A stretch of 36,143 nt of DNA from Gemmatimonadota bacterium (GTDB lineage Bacteria; Gemmatimonadota; Gemmatimonadetes; Longimicrobiales; Gaopeijiaceae): NCBI GenBank assembly GCA_022823225.1, contig JAJDXM010000089.1, forward strand, positions 1 to 36,143. Reading direction: 5' to 3'. Positions 24,135 to 33,553 of the stretch are shown here, piece by piece. Every line of letters starts with the position of its first letter. Position 1 is the first letter of the stretch. Below the pieces are notes generated by a model. The model searched no databases and was not told where the DNA came from. It saw nothing but the letters and a program-made list of their open reading frames with translations. Made by a program: the position numbers and the translations under genes.

Positions 24135-24304
24135 CGGCAGTCCGTGATATGGTCCCCGCAGCACCCACGGCGGCAAGCTCCGGGTTCACGCGGATCGTAG
24201 TCACGCGCAGTTGGCCGCGGCAAGCTGGCCCGGCGACTCGCCCTCAGGTTGCCACGGTCCCGGGCGAAAGCCAGAATCGTTGGGAACTCATCATGGAGGT
24301 GTCT

Positions 24305-25561
24305 GTGCGCCGAATAGCCACATCGGCGGTTGTGCTGGCGGTCGCAGCCGCAGTCGCGGCTCCGTGCCGGGGGGTCCTGGCTCAGGACGGGGTCGAGCGT
24401 GTCACCATGGCCGAGGCACTCGAGTCCTTTGCGTCCAGCAGCCTGGAGCTGCGAATCGCGCGCGCCGAGGCCGAGGCGGCGATCGGGACGGCCCGCCAAT
24501 ACCGCACCTATGCCAACCCGGACTTCTCGCTGGTGCACGAGTCGCTTGGCGGTGCGAACGGCGGCTACCGGGAGACGATCGCCGGAGTCGCCCAGCGCGT
24601 CGAGTGGCCCGGCCGCACCGCCGCCCGCTCCGGTGTGGCCGTCCACGCGATCGGCGGCGCCTCGGCCCGGTTCCGCGCGGACTCGGTGCGGCTTGCGTTT
24701 CAGGTGCGGGAGGCCTATGTGACAGCCTGGCTCGCGGAAGAGCAGGAGCGTACCACGCGCGAGGCGGAAGCCGTGATCCGGCTGGTCGCCGAAGCCGCCC
24801 GGGAGCGGCTGGAGGTGGGCGACATCTCCCTTTACGAGGCGCGACGGTTCGAGCTGGAGCTCGTCCAGGCGGAGCGGGAGGCGGCCGAAGCCGCTCTCGT
24901 GGCGCGGGCGGCGCGCAGGACCCTCGCCGTTCTCATCTCACCCGAAGGAGGGGGTGATGAGGTGGGACCGGCGGAGGCGATCGCGGGGCTGCCACCGGCC
25001 GTTACCCACGCATCCGCGCTCGCGGCGCTCGGCCGAAGGCCCGACGTGGAAGCTGCGGCCCGGGACCTCGACGCCGCGAGCGCCCGGTCGAACGTTGCGA
25101 TCACCACCTGGCTGCCCGATCCAACGTTCAGCCTGGGATTCAAGGACCAGACGGACGGGTTTTCGGGCGCGGCTCTGTCGGTCGCCCTCCCGGTTCCGGT
25201 TTTCGACCGGGGTACAGGCCGGCGCTACGGAGCCGCCGCGCAGGAGACCGCCGCGGCGCGCCGTATGGAGCTCGCCCGCAGACTCGCGCAGCTCGACCTG
25301 ATTGCGGCCGCGGACCGGTACACTTCGACCCGGGCGCAGCTCGAGGCCACGGGCCAGGATCCGTCGGATGACGCGGACTTCCTGCTTCGCACCGCGAGAA
25401 CCCTTTACGCGGAAGGCGAGATGAACCAGCTGGAACTCCTGGACGCGGCCGCCGTCTTCCGGGACGCCCGCATCGCCACGCTGTCGCTGCGCGGGGCGGC
25501 CTGGATCGCGTACTACGACCTCCTCCGCGCGATGGCCCGGGCCCCTGGGGAGGAATCATGA
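24305..25561 (+). CDS. TolC-family outer-membrane efflux protein (CzcC-like)
   Basis: A 418-residue outer-membrane channel subunit. I prefer GTG 24305 because GGAGGT lies five bases ahead and the signal peptide (MRRIATSAVVLAVAAAVAAP) begins there; ATG 24293 is the alternative. The repeat pattern of TolC proteins is present twice: ARAEAEAAIGTARQYRTYANPDF in the first half and AARDLDAASARSNVAITTWLPDPTFSLG in the second. It is the first gene of a three-gene efflux operon and overlaps the adaptor start by four bases (ATGA). Confidence 0.85.
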   Translation: MRRIATSAVVLAVAAAVAAPCRGVLAQDGVERVTMAEALESFASSSLELRIARAEAEAAIGTARQYRTYANPDFSLVHESLGGANGGYRETIAGVAQRVEWPGRTAARSGVAVHAIGGASARFRADSVRLAFQVREAYVTAWLAEEQERTTREAEAVIRLVAEAARERLEVGDISLYEARRFELELVQAEREAAEAALVARAARRTLAVLISPEGGGDEVGPAEAIAGLPPAVTHASALAALGRRPDVEAAARDLDAASARSNVAITTWLPDPTFSLGFKDQTDGFSGAALSVALPVPVFDRGTGRRYGAAAQETAAARRMELARRLAQLDLIAAADRYTSTRAQLEATGQDPSDDADFLLRTARTLYAEGEMNQLELLDAAAVFRDARIATLSLRGAAWIAYYDLLRAMARAPGEES

Positions 25562-27090
25562 GCGGTGAGGTCGCGGGGTCGTCTGGAGGCTGCCGCCGGG
25601 CAGGCGCGGCTGGCTGGGCCGCCGTCTTGCTCGCCGCCTGCGGCGGTTCGGCCGCCGATGCCCCGGCCGAGGCCGATCACTCCCACGCCGGCGGCGGCGT
25701 GGTGACCCACTGGACCGACGAGCTCGAGCTCTTCGTCGAGTACCCGCCCCATGTGAAGGACGTCGCCAGCGACGCCTGGGCGATTCACCTGACCTGGCTC
25801 GCGGACTGGCGGCCGGTGCGCGAAGGACGCCTGACGCTGTTGCTCCGCGGCCCCGGGGGCGCACGTGAAGAGATCGTGATGGACGCCCCCGATCGGCCGG
25901 GGGTCTACACGGCCACCCCGGCGCTCCCGGCCACCGGCACCTGGCGCGCCGATGTGACTCTGGCCGTTCGCGGCGCCGACCACGCGATCCCGGTCGGGCA
26001 GCTCCAGGTCTTCGAGAGCGAGGACGCGCTTCCCCACGACTTGGAGGTGCCTCCGCCCGGGCTGATCGCCCTGCTGAAGGAACAGCAGTGGACGATGCCC
26101 TTCGCGGTAGAGGTGGCGGAGGAGCGCCGAATTGCGCAGCCGATCCCGGCGACGGGAGAGATCGCGGCGCCGGCGGGGGGTCTCGCGCACGTGTCAACAC
26201 CCGTCGCGGGGATGATCGTGCCGGGCGATCCGGCCCTGGCGCCGGGCGATCCGGTGCGCGCCGGCCAGACCGTCGCGGTGATCGCGCCGGCGAGTCTCGA
26301 CAACACCTACGCCCGGCTTCGTGCCAATCTCCTGGAGGCGCAGCACGAGGCCGAGCGGGCCGAGCGCCTCTTCGCGGCGGGCGCGATCGCGCAGCGGCGC
26401 CTTGTGGAGGCCCGGCAGGAACTGGATGTCGCGCAGGCGGCCTTCGACGCGATCGGCGGGACCCCGCCCGGCGAGGAAGATGGTACCGACCCCCACCTCT
26501 ACCACCTCCGCACGCCCATCGGGGGCGTCATCGCGGACCGCCACGTCGCGCCCGGCCAGCACGTCGACGCGGGCACGCACGCCTTCACGGTGGTCAACCC
26601 GGCCACACTCTGGTTCGTGGCGCACGTCCCCGCGCGGCACGCCGCCGCGCTCGGCGACCTGAGCGGCGCCTGGTTCACGGTGGAGGGCACGGAGCGCGTC
26701 CACACGGCGGGGCGGCTCGTCTCGGTGGGCAGCGTCATCGACCCGGACACCCGCACCCTGCCTGTCCGCTTCGCGGTCCCGAACCCCGACCGCGCCCTCA
26801 AGGTGGGGATGCTTGCGGACGGGCACCTGCTCGTCGGCGAACCGGTCGAGGGGGTGGCGGTGCCGGCTGCGGCCGTGCAGGACGAGGACGGTCTCCCGGT
26901 GGTGTACGTGAAAGTGGGCGGCGAGGCATTCCTGCGCCGTGTTGTCGAGCTTGGGCCCTCGGACGGCTCCTGGACGATCGTCACGGCGGGAGTCGCGGCC
27001 GGGGAGCAGGTGGTCACGACCGGCGCGTACCAGGTGAAGCTCGCATCGCTCGGCGACGTGGAGATCTCCGACCACGGCCACCCGCATTGA
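25558..27090 (+). CDS. RND efflux periplasmic adaptor, CzcB/CusB-like
   Basis: A 510-residue lipoprotein (AAVLLAAC, Cys28). Residues 40-47 (DHSHAGGG) and the C-terminus (DHGHPH) are His-rich, suiting metal binding. Residues about 48-165 form an extra beta domain starting THWTDELELFVEYPP, before the usual adaptor part: a lipoyl-like segment (STPVAGMIVPGDPALAPGDPVRAGQ), a short hairpin (ANLLEAQHEAERAERLF), the second lipoyl half (LRTPIGGVIADRHVAPGQHVDAG), and a beta-barrel to the end. It bridges the outer-membrane channel and the pump in the periplasm. It is 10 bp from the RND gene. Confidence 0.88.
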   Translation: MSGEVAGSSGGCRRAGAAGWAAVLLAACGGSAADAPAEADHSHAGGGVVTHWTDELELFVEYPPHVKDVASDAWAIHLTWLADWRPVREGRLTLLLRGPGGAREEIVMDAPDRPGVYTATPALPATGTWRADVTLAVRGADHAIPVGQLQVFESEDALPHDLEVPPPGLIALLKEQQWTMPFAVEVAEERRIAQPIPATGEIAAPAGGLAHVSTPVAGMIVPGDPALAPGDPVRAGQTVAVIAPASLDNTYARLRANLLEAQHEAERAERLFAAGAIAQRRLVEARQELDVAQAAFDAIGGTPPGEEDGTDPHLYHLRTPIGGVIADRHVAPGQHVDAGTHAFTVVNPATLWFVAHVPARHAAALGDLSGAWFTVEGTERVHTAGRLVSVGSVIDPDTRTLPVRFAVPNPDRALKVGMLADGHLLVGEPVEGVAVPAAAVQDEDGLPVVYVKVGGEAFLRRVVELGPSDGSWTIVTAGVAAGEQVVTTGAYQVKLASLGDVEISDHGHPH

Positions 27091-27100
27091 GGCGGCGGGT

Positions 27101-30100
27101 GTGAGCGAGGGGGGGACAGCGCCCCGCACCGGCCTCCTCGACCTGCTGGTCCGAGCCTCGCTGGAGCACCGCTTTTTCACCGTATGCGCGGCGGTGGTAC
27201 TGCTGGCGGGCGGCGGGTGGGTGGCCGCAACCATCCCGGTCGATGTCTTCCCCGATCTGACCGCGCCGACCGTGACCGTGCTCACCGACGCCCACGGTCT
27301 CGCCCCCGAAGAGGTCGAGAACCTCGTCACCTTCCCGCTGGAGACCTCGGTGAACGGTGCGGCGGGGGTGCGGCGGGTGCGCTCCAGCTCGGCGCAGGGG
27401 ATCAGCATCGTCTGGGTGGACTTCGACTGGGGCACCGACATTTTCCGCGCGCGCCAGATCGTGGGGGAACGCCTGCAACTGGCGGCCGGGCGCCTTTCCG
27501 ACGACGTGAGCGCGCCGGTCCTGGCCCCGGTGAGCTCGATCATGGGCGAGATCCTGCTGATCGGGATCACCGCGCCCCCGGACCGTCTCATGGAGGCGCG
27601 CACCGCCGCCGACTGGACGGTGCGGCCGAGGCTGCTGGCCCTTCCGGGAGTCGCGCAGGTCGTCCCGATCGGGGGCGAGGTCCGGCAGTACCAGATCCTG
27701 GTCCGCCCGGAGCGGCTCCTCGCCTACCGGGTCGGGCTCGACGAGGTGCTCGCTGCGGCCGCCGAGTCGAACCGCAATGTGTCGGGCGGGATCTACCGCT
27801 CGGGGGGCCGCGAGGTCCTGATCCGAGGGCTCGGCCGGGCCCGCGACCTGGAGGAGATCGGGCTGACCGTCGTCGCCGTGCGCAACGGCGTGCCGATCCT
27901 GGTTGAAGACCTCGCCGAGGTGCGGATCGGCCCCCGGGTGCGCTTCGGGACCGCGTCGGTGAATGCCGAGCCGGCCGTCATCCTTTCGATCCAGAAACAG
28001 CCCGCCGCGAACACCCTCGAACTGACGGAGACGATCGACGCCGAGCTGGACCGGATTGAGGCGGCGCTCCCCGCCGGCGTCTCCTTCGAGCGGAGCATCT
28101 TCCGGCAGGCGGATTTCATCTCGCTCGCTGTCGACAACGTGATGACGGCGCTCCGGGACGGGGCCGTGCTGGTCGTCGCAATTCTCTTCCTCTTCCTGTG
28201 GAATGTGCGGACGACCGCGATCTCGGTGCTGGCGATTCCGCTGTCGCTCGGCGTTGCGGTCATCGTCCTGCGCGCGCTCGGCGGCACGATCAACACCATG
28301 ACGCTGGGCGGGGTGGCGATCGCGATCGGCGCTCTGGTGGACGACGCCATCATCTTCGTGGAGAACGCTCACCGGCGGCTGCGCGAAAACATGCGCCTGC
28401 CGGAGGAGTTCAGGCGACCTTCCCTGGCGGTCATCCGCAGCGCGGCACGCGAGATCCGCGACCCGATCCTCAACGCCACCATCATCATCACGATCGTCTT
28501 CGTCCCGCTCTTCTTCCTGTCGGGGATCGAGGGCCGCATGCTCCGCCCGCTGGGTCTGGCGTACATCGTCAGCATCCTGGCGTCGCTGCTGGTCGCGGTG
28601 ACCGTGACGCCGGTGCTCTGCCACGGGATGCTGGGGCGAGGCAGCGCCGCCGCCGAGATGGACCGCAAGTCCTGGCTTCTGCGCTGGCTGGAGCGCCTCT
28701 ACCGGGGGATTCTGGAGTGGACGCTGCGCCGCACCGGGATCGTCATCGCGGCGACGGTGCTGCTCCTCGGAGGGACGATCGCGGTCATCCCCACCCTGGG
28801 CCGCGCCTTCCTGCCCGAGTTCCAGGAGGGATCGCTCACGATCTCGGTGGTGAGTCTGCCGGGGACGTCGCTGGAGGAATCGGACGCGATCGGGGCGCGG
28901 GCGGAGCGGCATCTGCTGGCGCATCCGGCGGTGGTCGCGACGTCGCGCCGCACCGGCCGCGCCGACCTCGACGAGCACGCCCAGGGCGCGAACGCGTCCG
29001 AGGTCGATGCGCAGCTCGACCTGTCCGGGCTCGACCTCGCCACCGTGATGGCCGACCTGAGGGCGGGGCTTGAGGGGTTGCCGGGAACGAACGTCACGGT
29101 CGGGCAGCCGATCGGGCACCGGATCGACCACATGCTCTCGGGTACGCGGGCCGCGATTGCGGTCAACCTCTTCGGGCCGGACCTCGGGCGGCTCCGCGAG
29201 ATCGCCGCCGAGATCGAGACCGTTGCGCAGGGCGTCCCCGGGCTGGTCGACATCGCGGTCGAGCAGCAGGCCGAGGTGCCGCAGTTGCAGGTCCGCGCGG
29301 ACCGGCACGCGATGGCCCGCTACGGCGTTACTCCCGGGGCGCTGGCCGAGGCCGTGGATGTGGCCTTCCAGGGCGAAGAGGTCTCCCTGATCCGCGAGGG
29401 GCAGCGCGCATTCGATCTTGTCGTGCGCTACGGCGATGCCAGCCGCGCGGATCCCGAGGCGATCGGCAGTACGCTGATCACCACCGCGTCGGGGATGACG
29501 GTCCCGCTGTCGCAACTCGCGACGGTCGCGCCGGCGCTCGGGCCCAACACGATCAGCCGGGAAAACGTCCAGAGGAAGATCGTCGTCAGCGCGAACGTGG
29601 CGGATCGCGACGTGGGCACAGCGGTGGCGGAGTTGCAAGAGCGCGTCGCAAGCGATGTCCACCTGCCGCCCGAGTACCACGTGCAGTACGGCGGCCAGTT
29701 CGAGAGCGGCCAGGAGGCGGCGCGGCGCATCACGATCCTCTCGATCTTCTCGATCGCGGCGATCTTCCTGATCATGTTTCGCAGTTTTCGCAACCTGCGT
29801 ATTGCTGCACTCCTCATGGTCAACCTGCCCCTCGCGCTCGCCGGCGGCGTCGCGGCGGTCAAGCTCATCGGCGGCACCGTCAACGTGGCGACGCTGGTCG
29901 GGTTCATCACCCTCTTCGGCATCGCCGTGCGCAACGGCATCCTTCTGGTCGCCCGCTACCGCGACCTGCAAGCCGGGGGCATGTCGCTCGCCGCCAGCAT
30001 ACGGCGCGGCTCGATGGAGCGGCTCAGTCCCATCCTCATGACCGCGCTCACGGCGGGGCTCGCGCTCATCCCCCTGGCGCTCGGCATCGGCGAGCCCGGC

Positions 30101-30229
30101 AAGGAGATCCAGGCGCCGCTCGCCGTCGTCGTGCTCGGCGGGCTGCTCACGTCCACATTCCTGAACATGGTTGTCGTTCCCGCACTCTTCCTCCGCTTCG
30201 GACCGGCGGCTGAGGCACGCAGCACTTGA
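27101..30229 (+). CDS. RND efflux pump, heavy-metal (HME) family
   Basis: A 1042-residue inner-membrane proton antiporter with 12 helices and two large periplasmic loops; GTG 27101 is the start. TM4 reads AIAIGALVDDAIIFVENAH (D414, E421), the CusA-like version of the proton-relay motif. Of the three methionines known to bind Cu(I)/Ag(I) in CusA, the position in FLPEFQEGSLTIS (about 570-582) has no Met, the second region has none, and only RIDHMLSG (M678) keeps one, as judged by eye. The metal may therefore not be copper or silver. It is the third gene of the efflux operon, with no sensor or regulator beside it. Confidence 0.9.
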   Translation: MSEGGTAPRTGLLDLLVRASLEHRFFTVCAAVVLLAGGGWVAATIPVDVFPDLTAPTVTVLTDAHGLAPEEVENLVTFPLETSVNGAAGVRRVRSSSAQGISIVWVDFDWGTDIFRARQIVGERLQLAAGRLSDDVSAPVLAPVSSIMGEILLIGITAPPDRLMEARTAADWTVRPRLLALPGVAQVVPIGGEVRQYQILVRPERLLAYRVGLDEVLAAAAESNRNVSGGIYRSGGREVLIRGLGRARDLEEIGLTVVAVRNGVPILVEDLAEVRIGPRVRFGTASVNAEPAVILSIQKQPAANTLELTETIDAELDRIEAALPAGVSFERSIFRQADFISLAVDNVMTALRDGAVLVVAILFLFLWNVRTTAISVLAIPLSLGVAVIVLRALGGTINTMTLGGVAIAIGALVDDAIIFVENAHRRLRENMRLPEEFRRPSLAVIRSAAREIRDPILNATIIITIVFVPLFFLSGIEGRMLRPLGLAYIVSILASLLVAVTVTPVLCHGMLGRGSAAAEMDRKSWLLRWLERLYRGILEWTLRRTGIVIAATVLLLGGTIAVIPTLGRAFLPEFQEGSLTISVVSLPGTSLEESDAIGARAERHLLAHPAVVATSRRTGRADLDEHAQGANASEVDAQLDLSGLDLATVMADLRAGLEGLPGTNVTVGQPIGHRIDHMLSGTRAAIAVNLFGPDLGRLREIAAEIETVAQGVPGLVDIAVEQQAEVPQLQVRADRHAMARYGVTPGALAEAVDVAFQGEEVSLIREGQRAFDLVVRYGDASRADPEAIGSTLITTASGMTVPLSQLATVAPALGPNTISRENVQRKIVVSANVADRDVGTAVAELQERVASDVHLPPEYHVQYGGQFESGQEAARRITILSIFSIAAIFLIMFRSFRNLRIAALLMVNLPLALAGGVAAVKLIGGTVNVATLVGFITLFGIAVRNGILLVARYRDLQAGGMSLAASIRRGSMERLSPILMTALTAGLALIPLALGIGEPGKEIQAPLAVVVLGGLLTSTFLNMVVVPALFLRFGPAAEARST

Positions 30230-30252
30230 ACGGTTTGTTTGTATAGAAAACA

Positions 30253-30280
30253 TTACATTTTGTAAACTAGCCTTTACATT
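30253..30280 (+). promoter_or_regulatory. AT-rich dyad and repeated TTACATT boxes
   Basis: TTACA-TTT-TGTAA at 30253-30265 is a perfect dyad, and TTACATT recurs at 30274, 21 bp from its first occurrence (two helical turns). It lies in the only AT-rich patch between the pump gene and the DUF4198 gene. It resembles TACA..TGTA operators of BlaI/CopY-type repressors but has a three-base centre. Likely a control site for the downstream operon; the regulator is not in the window. Confidence 0.4.
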
Positions 30281-30324
30281 CTCATGCCCAAACCACCAAT
30301 CCCAAACCCGGGAGGACACGTCAC

Positions 30325-31197
30325 ATGACCGCCAAGAGGCGCCTTTTCCTTACGCTCGCCACCTTCGCCGCGCTGACCATCATCGTCGCCACCGCGGTGA
30401 GCGCGCACACGATGTTCCTCAAGCTCGACACCTTCTTCCTCGAGCCGAACTCGACCGGGACGGTCCAGCTCATCAACGGCGACTTCGACCTCAGCGAGAA
30501 CGTGATCACGCGCGACCGCATGCTTGACGTGAGCGTGGTCGGCCCCCGGGGTGTCACGCACCCGCCCGAATCGGCCTGGACGGACTCCGCGGTCTTCCAC
30601 TGGAGCCCCGACAGCGTCGACACGGCCATTCTGCGGTTCGAAACAGGTGGCCCCGGCACCTATCTGGTCGGTGTTTCGACCGCGGCGAGGGTCATCACCC
30701 TGACCGGCGAAGAGTTCAACGACTACCTGGTCCACGACGGGCTCCTCGACACGATCGAAGAGCGCAGGGCGGCCGGCACGACCGACGACGAAGCCACCGA
30801 GCGCTACAGCAAGCACGTCAAGGCGGTGGTGCAGGTCGGAGGCGCGCGCAGCGGCGAGTGGGCCACGGCATTGGGCTATCCGGCCGAGTTCATCCCCCTT
30901 GAGAACCCCTACGAACTTTCGCGGGGCGACCCGTTGCGGGTCCGCTTCCTCCGCGCAGGCGAACCCGTCGCCCGGCAGCTCGTCCACGCCAGCTACGAAG
31001 GCTACCACAGCCACGACGCCGCGGGCGAGCACGTCGAGGCGGTGACAACCCGCACCAACGCCGACGGCATCGCCACGATTCCGCTGAACGGAACCGGACG
31101 CTGGTACGTACGCACGATTCACATGGTCGAGACCACCAGCGAGCCCGATGTCGACTACGAGTCCAACTGGGCGACGCTGACCTTCGAGGTTCGGTGA
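30325..31197 (+). CDS. DUF4198 periplasmic protein, mature N-terminal histidine
   Basis: A 290-residue exported protein beginning MTAKRRLFLT, with GGGAGG upstream. Cleavage after VSA (A27) would leave His28 first (HTMFLKLDTFFLEP), the conserved start of DUF4198 proteins. Two beta domains follow; the second has YEGYHSHDAAGEH, another His cluster. DUF4198 proteins are linked to nickel or other metal transport, without a proven reaction. It follows the metal pump by 95 bp and starts a new unit coupled to the PH-domain genes: its TGA overlaps the next GTG. Confidence 0.8.
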   Translation: MTAKRRLFLTLATFAALTIIVATAVSAHTMFLKLDTFFLEPNSTGTVQLINGDFDLSENVITRDRMLDVSVVGPRGVTHPPESAWTDSAVFHWSPDSVDTAILRFETGGPGTYLVGVSTAARVITLTGEEFNDYLVHDGLLDTIEERRAAGTTDDEATERYSKHVKAVVQVGGARSGEWATALGYPAEFIPLENPYELSRGDPLRVRFLRAGEPVARQLVHASYEGYHSHDAAGEHVEAVTTRTNADGIATIPLNGTGRWYVRTIHMVETTSEPDVDYESNWATLTFEVR

Positions 31198-31832
31198 ACA
31201 TGTTCGTGAATCCGGAAGTCCCGCTCGACTCCCTTCCCGGCACCGAGACCCTCGAATGGACCCCGCTTCATCCACGATTTGCGAGGCGCCTTCAGGTCGC
31301 GGCGCTGATTCGGGCCGTGCTGATCGGCGGAGGCTGGGGCGCGTTTCATCTACGTGTTCTCCCATTCATCGCGGAGCGGCTTCCGTGGCTGCCGGTGTTT
31401 GCCTGGACCATCATCGGCGCATTCTGCCTCTGGTCCCTGGCATGGCCGGCCGTCGCGGTGCCCCGGCGCGGTTATGTCGTGCGCGAGAAAGACCTCCTCT
31501 TCAGGTCCGGCGTGCTTTGGCGTTCCGTGAAAGCGTTCCCCTTCAACCGGGTGCAGCACACCAGGATCGACAGCACGCCTCTGGATCGCAGGTTCGGTCT
31601 GGCCAGCCTGTCCCTCTTTCCGGCCGGGGCCGGGGCCGGACACCGGATTCGCGGCCTGGGACAGCAGACGGCCGAGCGCCTGCGCGTGTACATCTCGGAA
31701 CGGATCGAGGCTGACGGAGTGTCGGGGTCCAGGGACACGGACGCTGCGACAGCTCCCGCAGCGAACTCGGAAGCGAACTCGGAAGCGAACTCGGAAAACA
31801 GCTCGGACGCCGCCGGGGATTCGGGCCGGTGA
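31194..31832 (+). CDS. PH-domain membrane protein, YdbS-like
   Basis: A 212-residue inner-membrane protein starting at GTG 31194 within the previous stop. Two hydrophobic segments lie at about 35-80, then one bacterial PH domain (bPH_2, about 88-165) with the family pattern LFRSGVLWRSVKAFPFNRVQHTRID and RRFGLASLSLFPAG. The C-terminal tail repeats ANSE three times, encoded by three exact GCGAACTCGGAA units at 31761-31796. In Bacillus, YdbS and YdbT work together in resistance to certain antimicrobials. It overlaps the next gene by four bases. Confidence 0.8.
   Translation: MNMFVNPEVPLDSLPGTETLEWTPLHPRFARRLQVAALIRAVLIGGGWGAFHLRVLPFIAERLPWLPVFAWTIIGAFCLWSLAWPAVAVPRRGYVVREKDLLFRSGVLWRSVKAFPFNRVQHTRIDSTPLDRRFGLASLSLFPAGAGAGHRIRGLGQQTAERLRVYISERIEADGVSGSRDTDAATAPAANSEANSEANSENSSDAAGDSGR
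31761..31796 (+). repeat. Three exact 12-bp repeats in the YdbS-like tail
   Basis: GCGAACTCGGAA occurs three times head to tail, encoding the ANSE tail repeats. The array keeps frame and could expand or shrink without damaging the PH domain. Confidence 0.7.
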
Positions 31833-33535
31833 ATTCGCCCGGTGCCGGCGACTGGCAGCGCTTGTCACCCTTCGCAATCCTCTCCTTCGTAGGCCTGGCC
31901 GTCAAGATCGGCGGGCGCGGCGCCATTCAGGGGGCCCTCCCGGTGCTGGCGGCCATCCTCCTGTTGGGCGACGACGAACCCTTCGACGACCTCGGCGTCC
32001 TGCTTCCCATTTTCGGGGTGCTGCTGCTGGTGGTCGCGTTGATCGCGGTCATCCAGTGGGCGTACTTCAAGTTCCGAATCGCCGAGGACCGCCTCCTCAT
32101 CCGCAAGGGCTTCATCAAGAAGACGGCCCTGGATCTGCCCTACGAACGCGTGCAGGGCATCAACGTCGAACGCTCGCTCGTTGACCGGATCATCGGCCTC
32201 GTCTCGGTCACGCTCGACACGGCCGGCTCGTTTCAGGCGGAAGGCAAGCTGCCCTCGGTCACGACCGCAGTGGCGGACCATCTGCGGGCCAGGGTGGCTG
32301 CGCTTCGCCCGGGCCTGGAGGATGACTTGCCGGAAAGCGACACCGGGGAAGCCCGGGCCCTGGGCGCCGCGGCTCCGCCGGCGGACGCTGGCGCGGACGC
32401 GGGGGCGGGGGGCGCGGCGGGCAGTCGGGTCGCCACGGGGGCACAACCGGCCGCCCGGCCAGACTGGGGACGGCTCCTGCTCAAGCTCGGCTCCGCGGAC
32501 ATGGTCCGCATCGGCCTTGCCAACCGCAACTTCCTCTTCGTTGCGGCCATGGTGGGTATCCTCTCCGACCTGCTCCAGCCCGGCGACTTCCTCGACCCGC
32601 TCCTGGAGGCGCTCGCAGCCGGTGTCGACAGTGCCGCCGGCGCGTTTTCGGGGCTGGGTGGGCTGGCCCAGCTGGTCGTCGTGGCGGTGCTCATCGTCGG
32701 CGCTCTGACCGCCGCGTTCATCCTCACCGTCACCGCCGCGTTCCTGCGCCACCACGGCTTCACCCTTTGGCACGATGGCCGGACCTTCCGCTCGCGTGCC
32801 GGCCTCCTCACACAGCGTGAGGTGGTGGTCGAGGCCCCCAAGATCCAGCAGCTGACCGTGAGCCAGGATCTGGTGCTGCGTTGGTTTGGGCGGTTCCGGC
32901 TGCGGGCCTTGCCGGCGGCGGCGGTCGTCGGGCAGCAGGGCGGCCGGACTCCCGCGGGAATCGACGTGGCCGATGTGCTCGATGTTCCCCTGCTGGACGG
33001 CCGGCGAGCTGAAGAGTTGCGGGCGCGGGTCTTCAGACGGGAGGCGCGCTCGCTCGCGGTCCTTCCCAGGGACGGGGCGTTCAAGCGCGTCTCGCCCCAC
33101 TACATCCGCGCGCTGGCCCTGCGGATCTGGCTCACTGCGGGCCTTGTGCTTGCCGGCATCTTCCTGCAGTTGCTGCTGTCGGGACTTTCCGCGCCCGCGG
33201 GCGTGCCGATGCTGATCGGGTGGCTCGCATCGATCCCGGTCGTGGTGCTCGTCGCGTGGCAGCTGTGGCGCCGCCGGGGATACATGCACGACAACGACGG
33301 GCTGGCGAGCCGCGGCGGATTCATCGGGAGCAAGGTGGACGCGTTCCCGATGCGCAAGGCCCAGTCGGCGATCGTGAAGCAGTCGCCGCTGCAGCGCCGG
33401 ACGGGATTGGCGACCCTGCAGGTCCATCTGGCGTGCGGGAAGATCACGGTGCCGTACATCGAGCACGAAGTGGCGCGGAGGCTCCGGGACTACATGCTGT
33501 ACAGGGTCGAGTCGTCGCGGCGGCGCTGGCACTGA
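31829..33535 (+). CDS. PH-domain membrane protein, YdbT-like (first copy)
   Basis: A 568-residue protein with three bPH_2 domains separated by paired membrane helices. Domain 1 has RIAEDRLLIRKGFIKKTALDLPYERVQGINV; domain 2 has RTFRSRAGLLTQREVVVEAPKIQQL; domain 3 has GGFIGSKVDAFPMRKAQS and ends RDYMLYRVES. An Ala/Gly-rich linker lies near residues 180-205. The start is GTG 31829, inside the previous stop. YdbT-like proteins act with YdbS in the cytoplasmic membrane; their molecular function is unproven. A paralogue follows after 18 bp. Confidence 0.8.
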   Translation: MNSPGAGDWQRLSPFAILSFVGLAVKIGGRGAIQGALPVLAAILLLGDDEPFDDLGVLLPIFGVLLLVVALIAVIQWAYFKFRIAEDRLLIRKGFIKKTALDLPYERVQGINVERSLVDRIIGLVSVTLDTAGSFQAEGKLPSVTTAVADHLRARVAALRPGLEDDLPESDTGEARALGAAAPPADAGADAGAGGAAGSRVATGAQPAARPDWGRLLLKLGSADMVRIGLANRNFLFVAAMVGILSDLLQPGDFLDPLLEALAAGVDSAAGAFSGLGGLAQLVVVAVLIVGALTAAFILTVTAAFLRHHGFTLWHDGRTFRSRAGLLTQREVVVEAPKIQQLTVSQDLVLRWFGRFRLRALPAAAVVGQQGGRTPAGIDVADVLDVPLLDGRRAEELRARVFRREARSLAVLPRDGAFKRVSPHYIRALALRIWLTAGLVLAGIFLQLLLSGLSAPAGVPMLIGWLASIPVVVLVAWQLWRRRGYMHDNDGLASRGGFIGSKVDAFPMRKAQSAIVKQSPLQRRTGLATLQVHLACGKITVPYIEHEVARRLRDYMLYRVESSRRRWH

Positions 33536-33553
33536 GCGGGCCGGGCGAATGAC

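Noticed and set aside
27014-30319. 1101-residue open frame antisense to the RND pump
   Set aside because: Arg/Asp/Gly/His-rich, with no domain or signal. It is the usual antisense shadow of a GC-rich gene, and the pump on the other strand is unmistakable.
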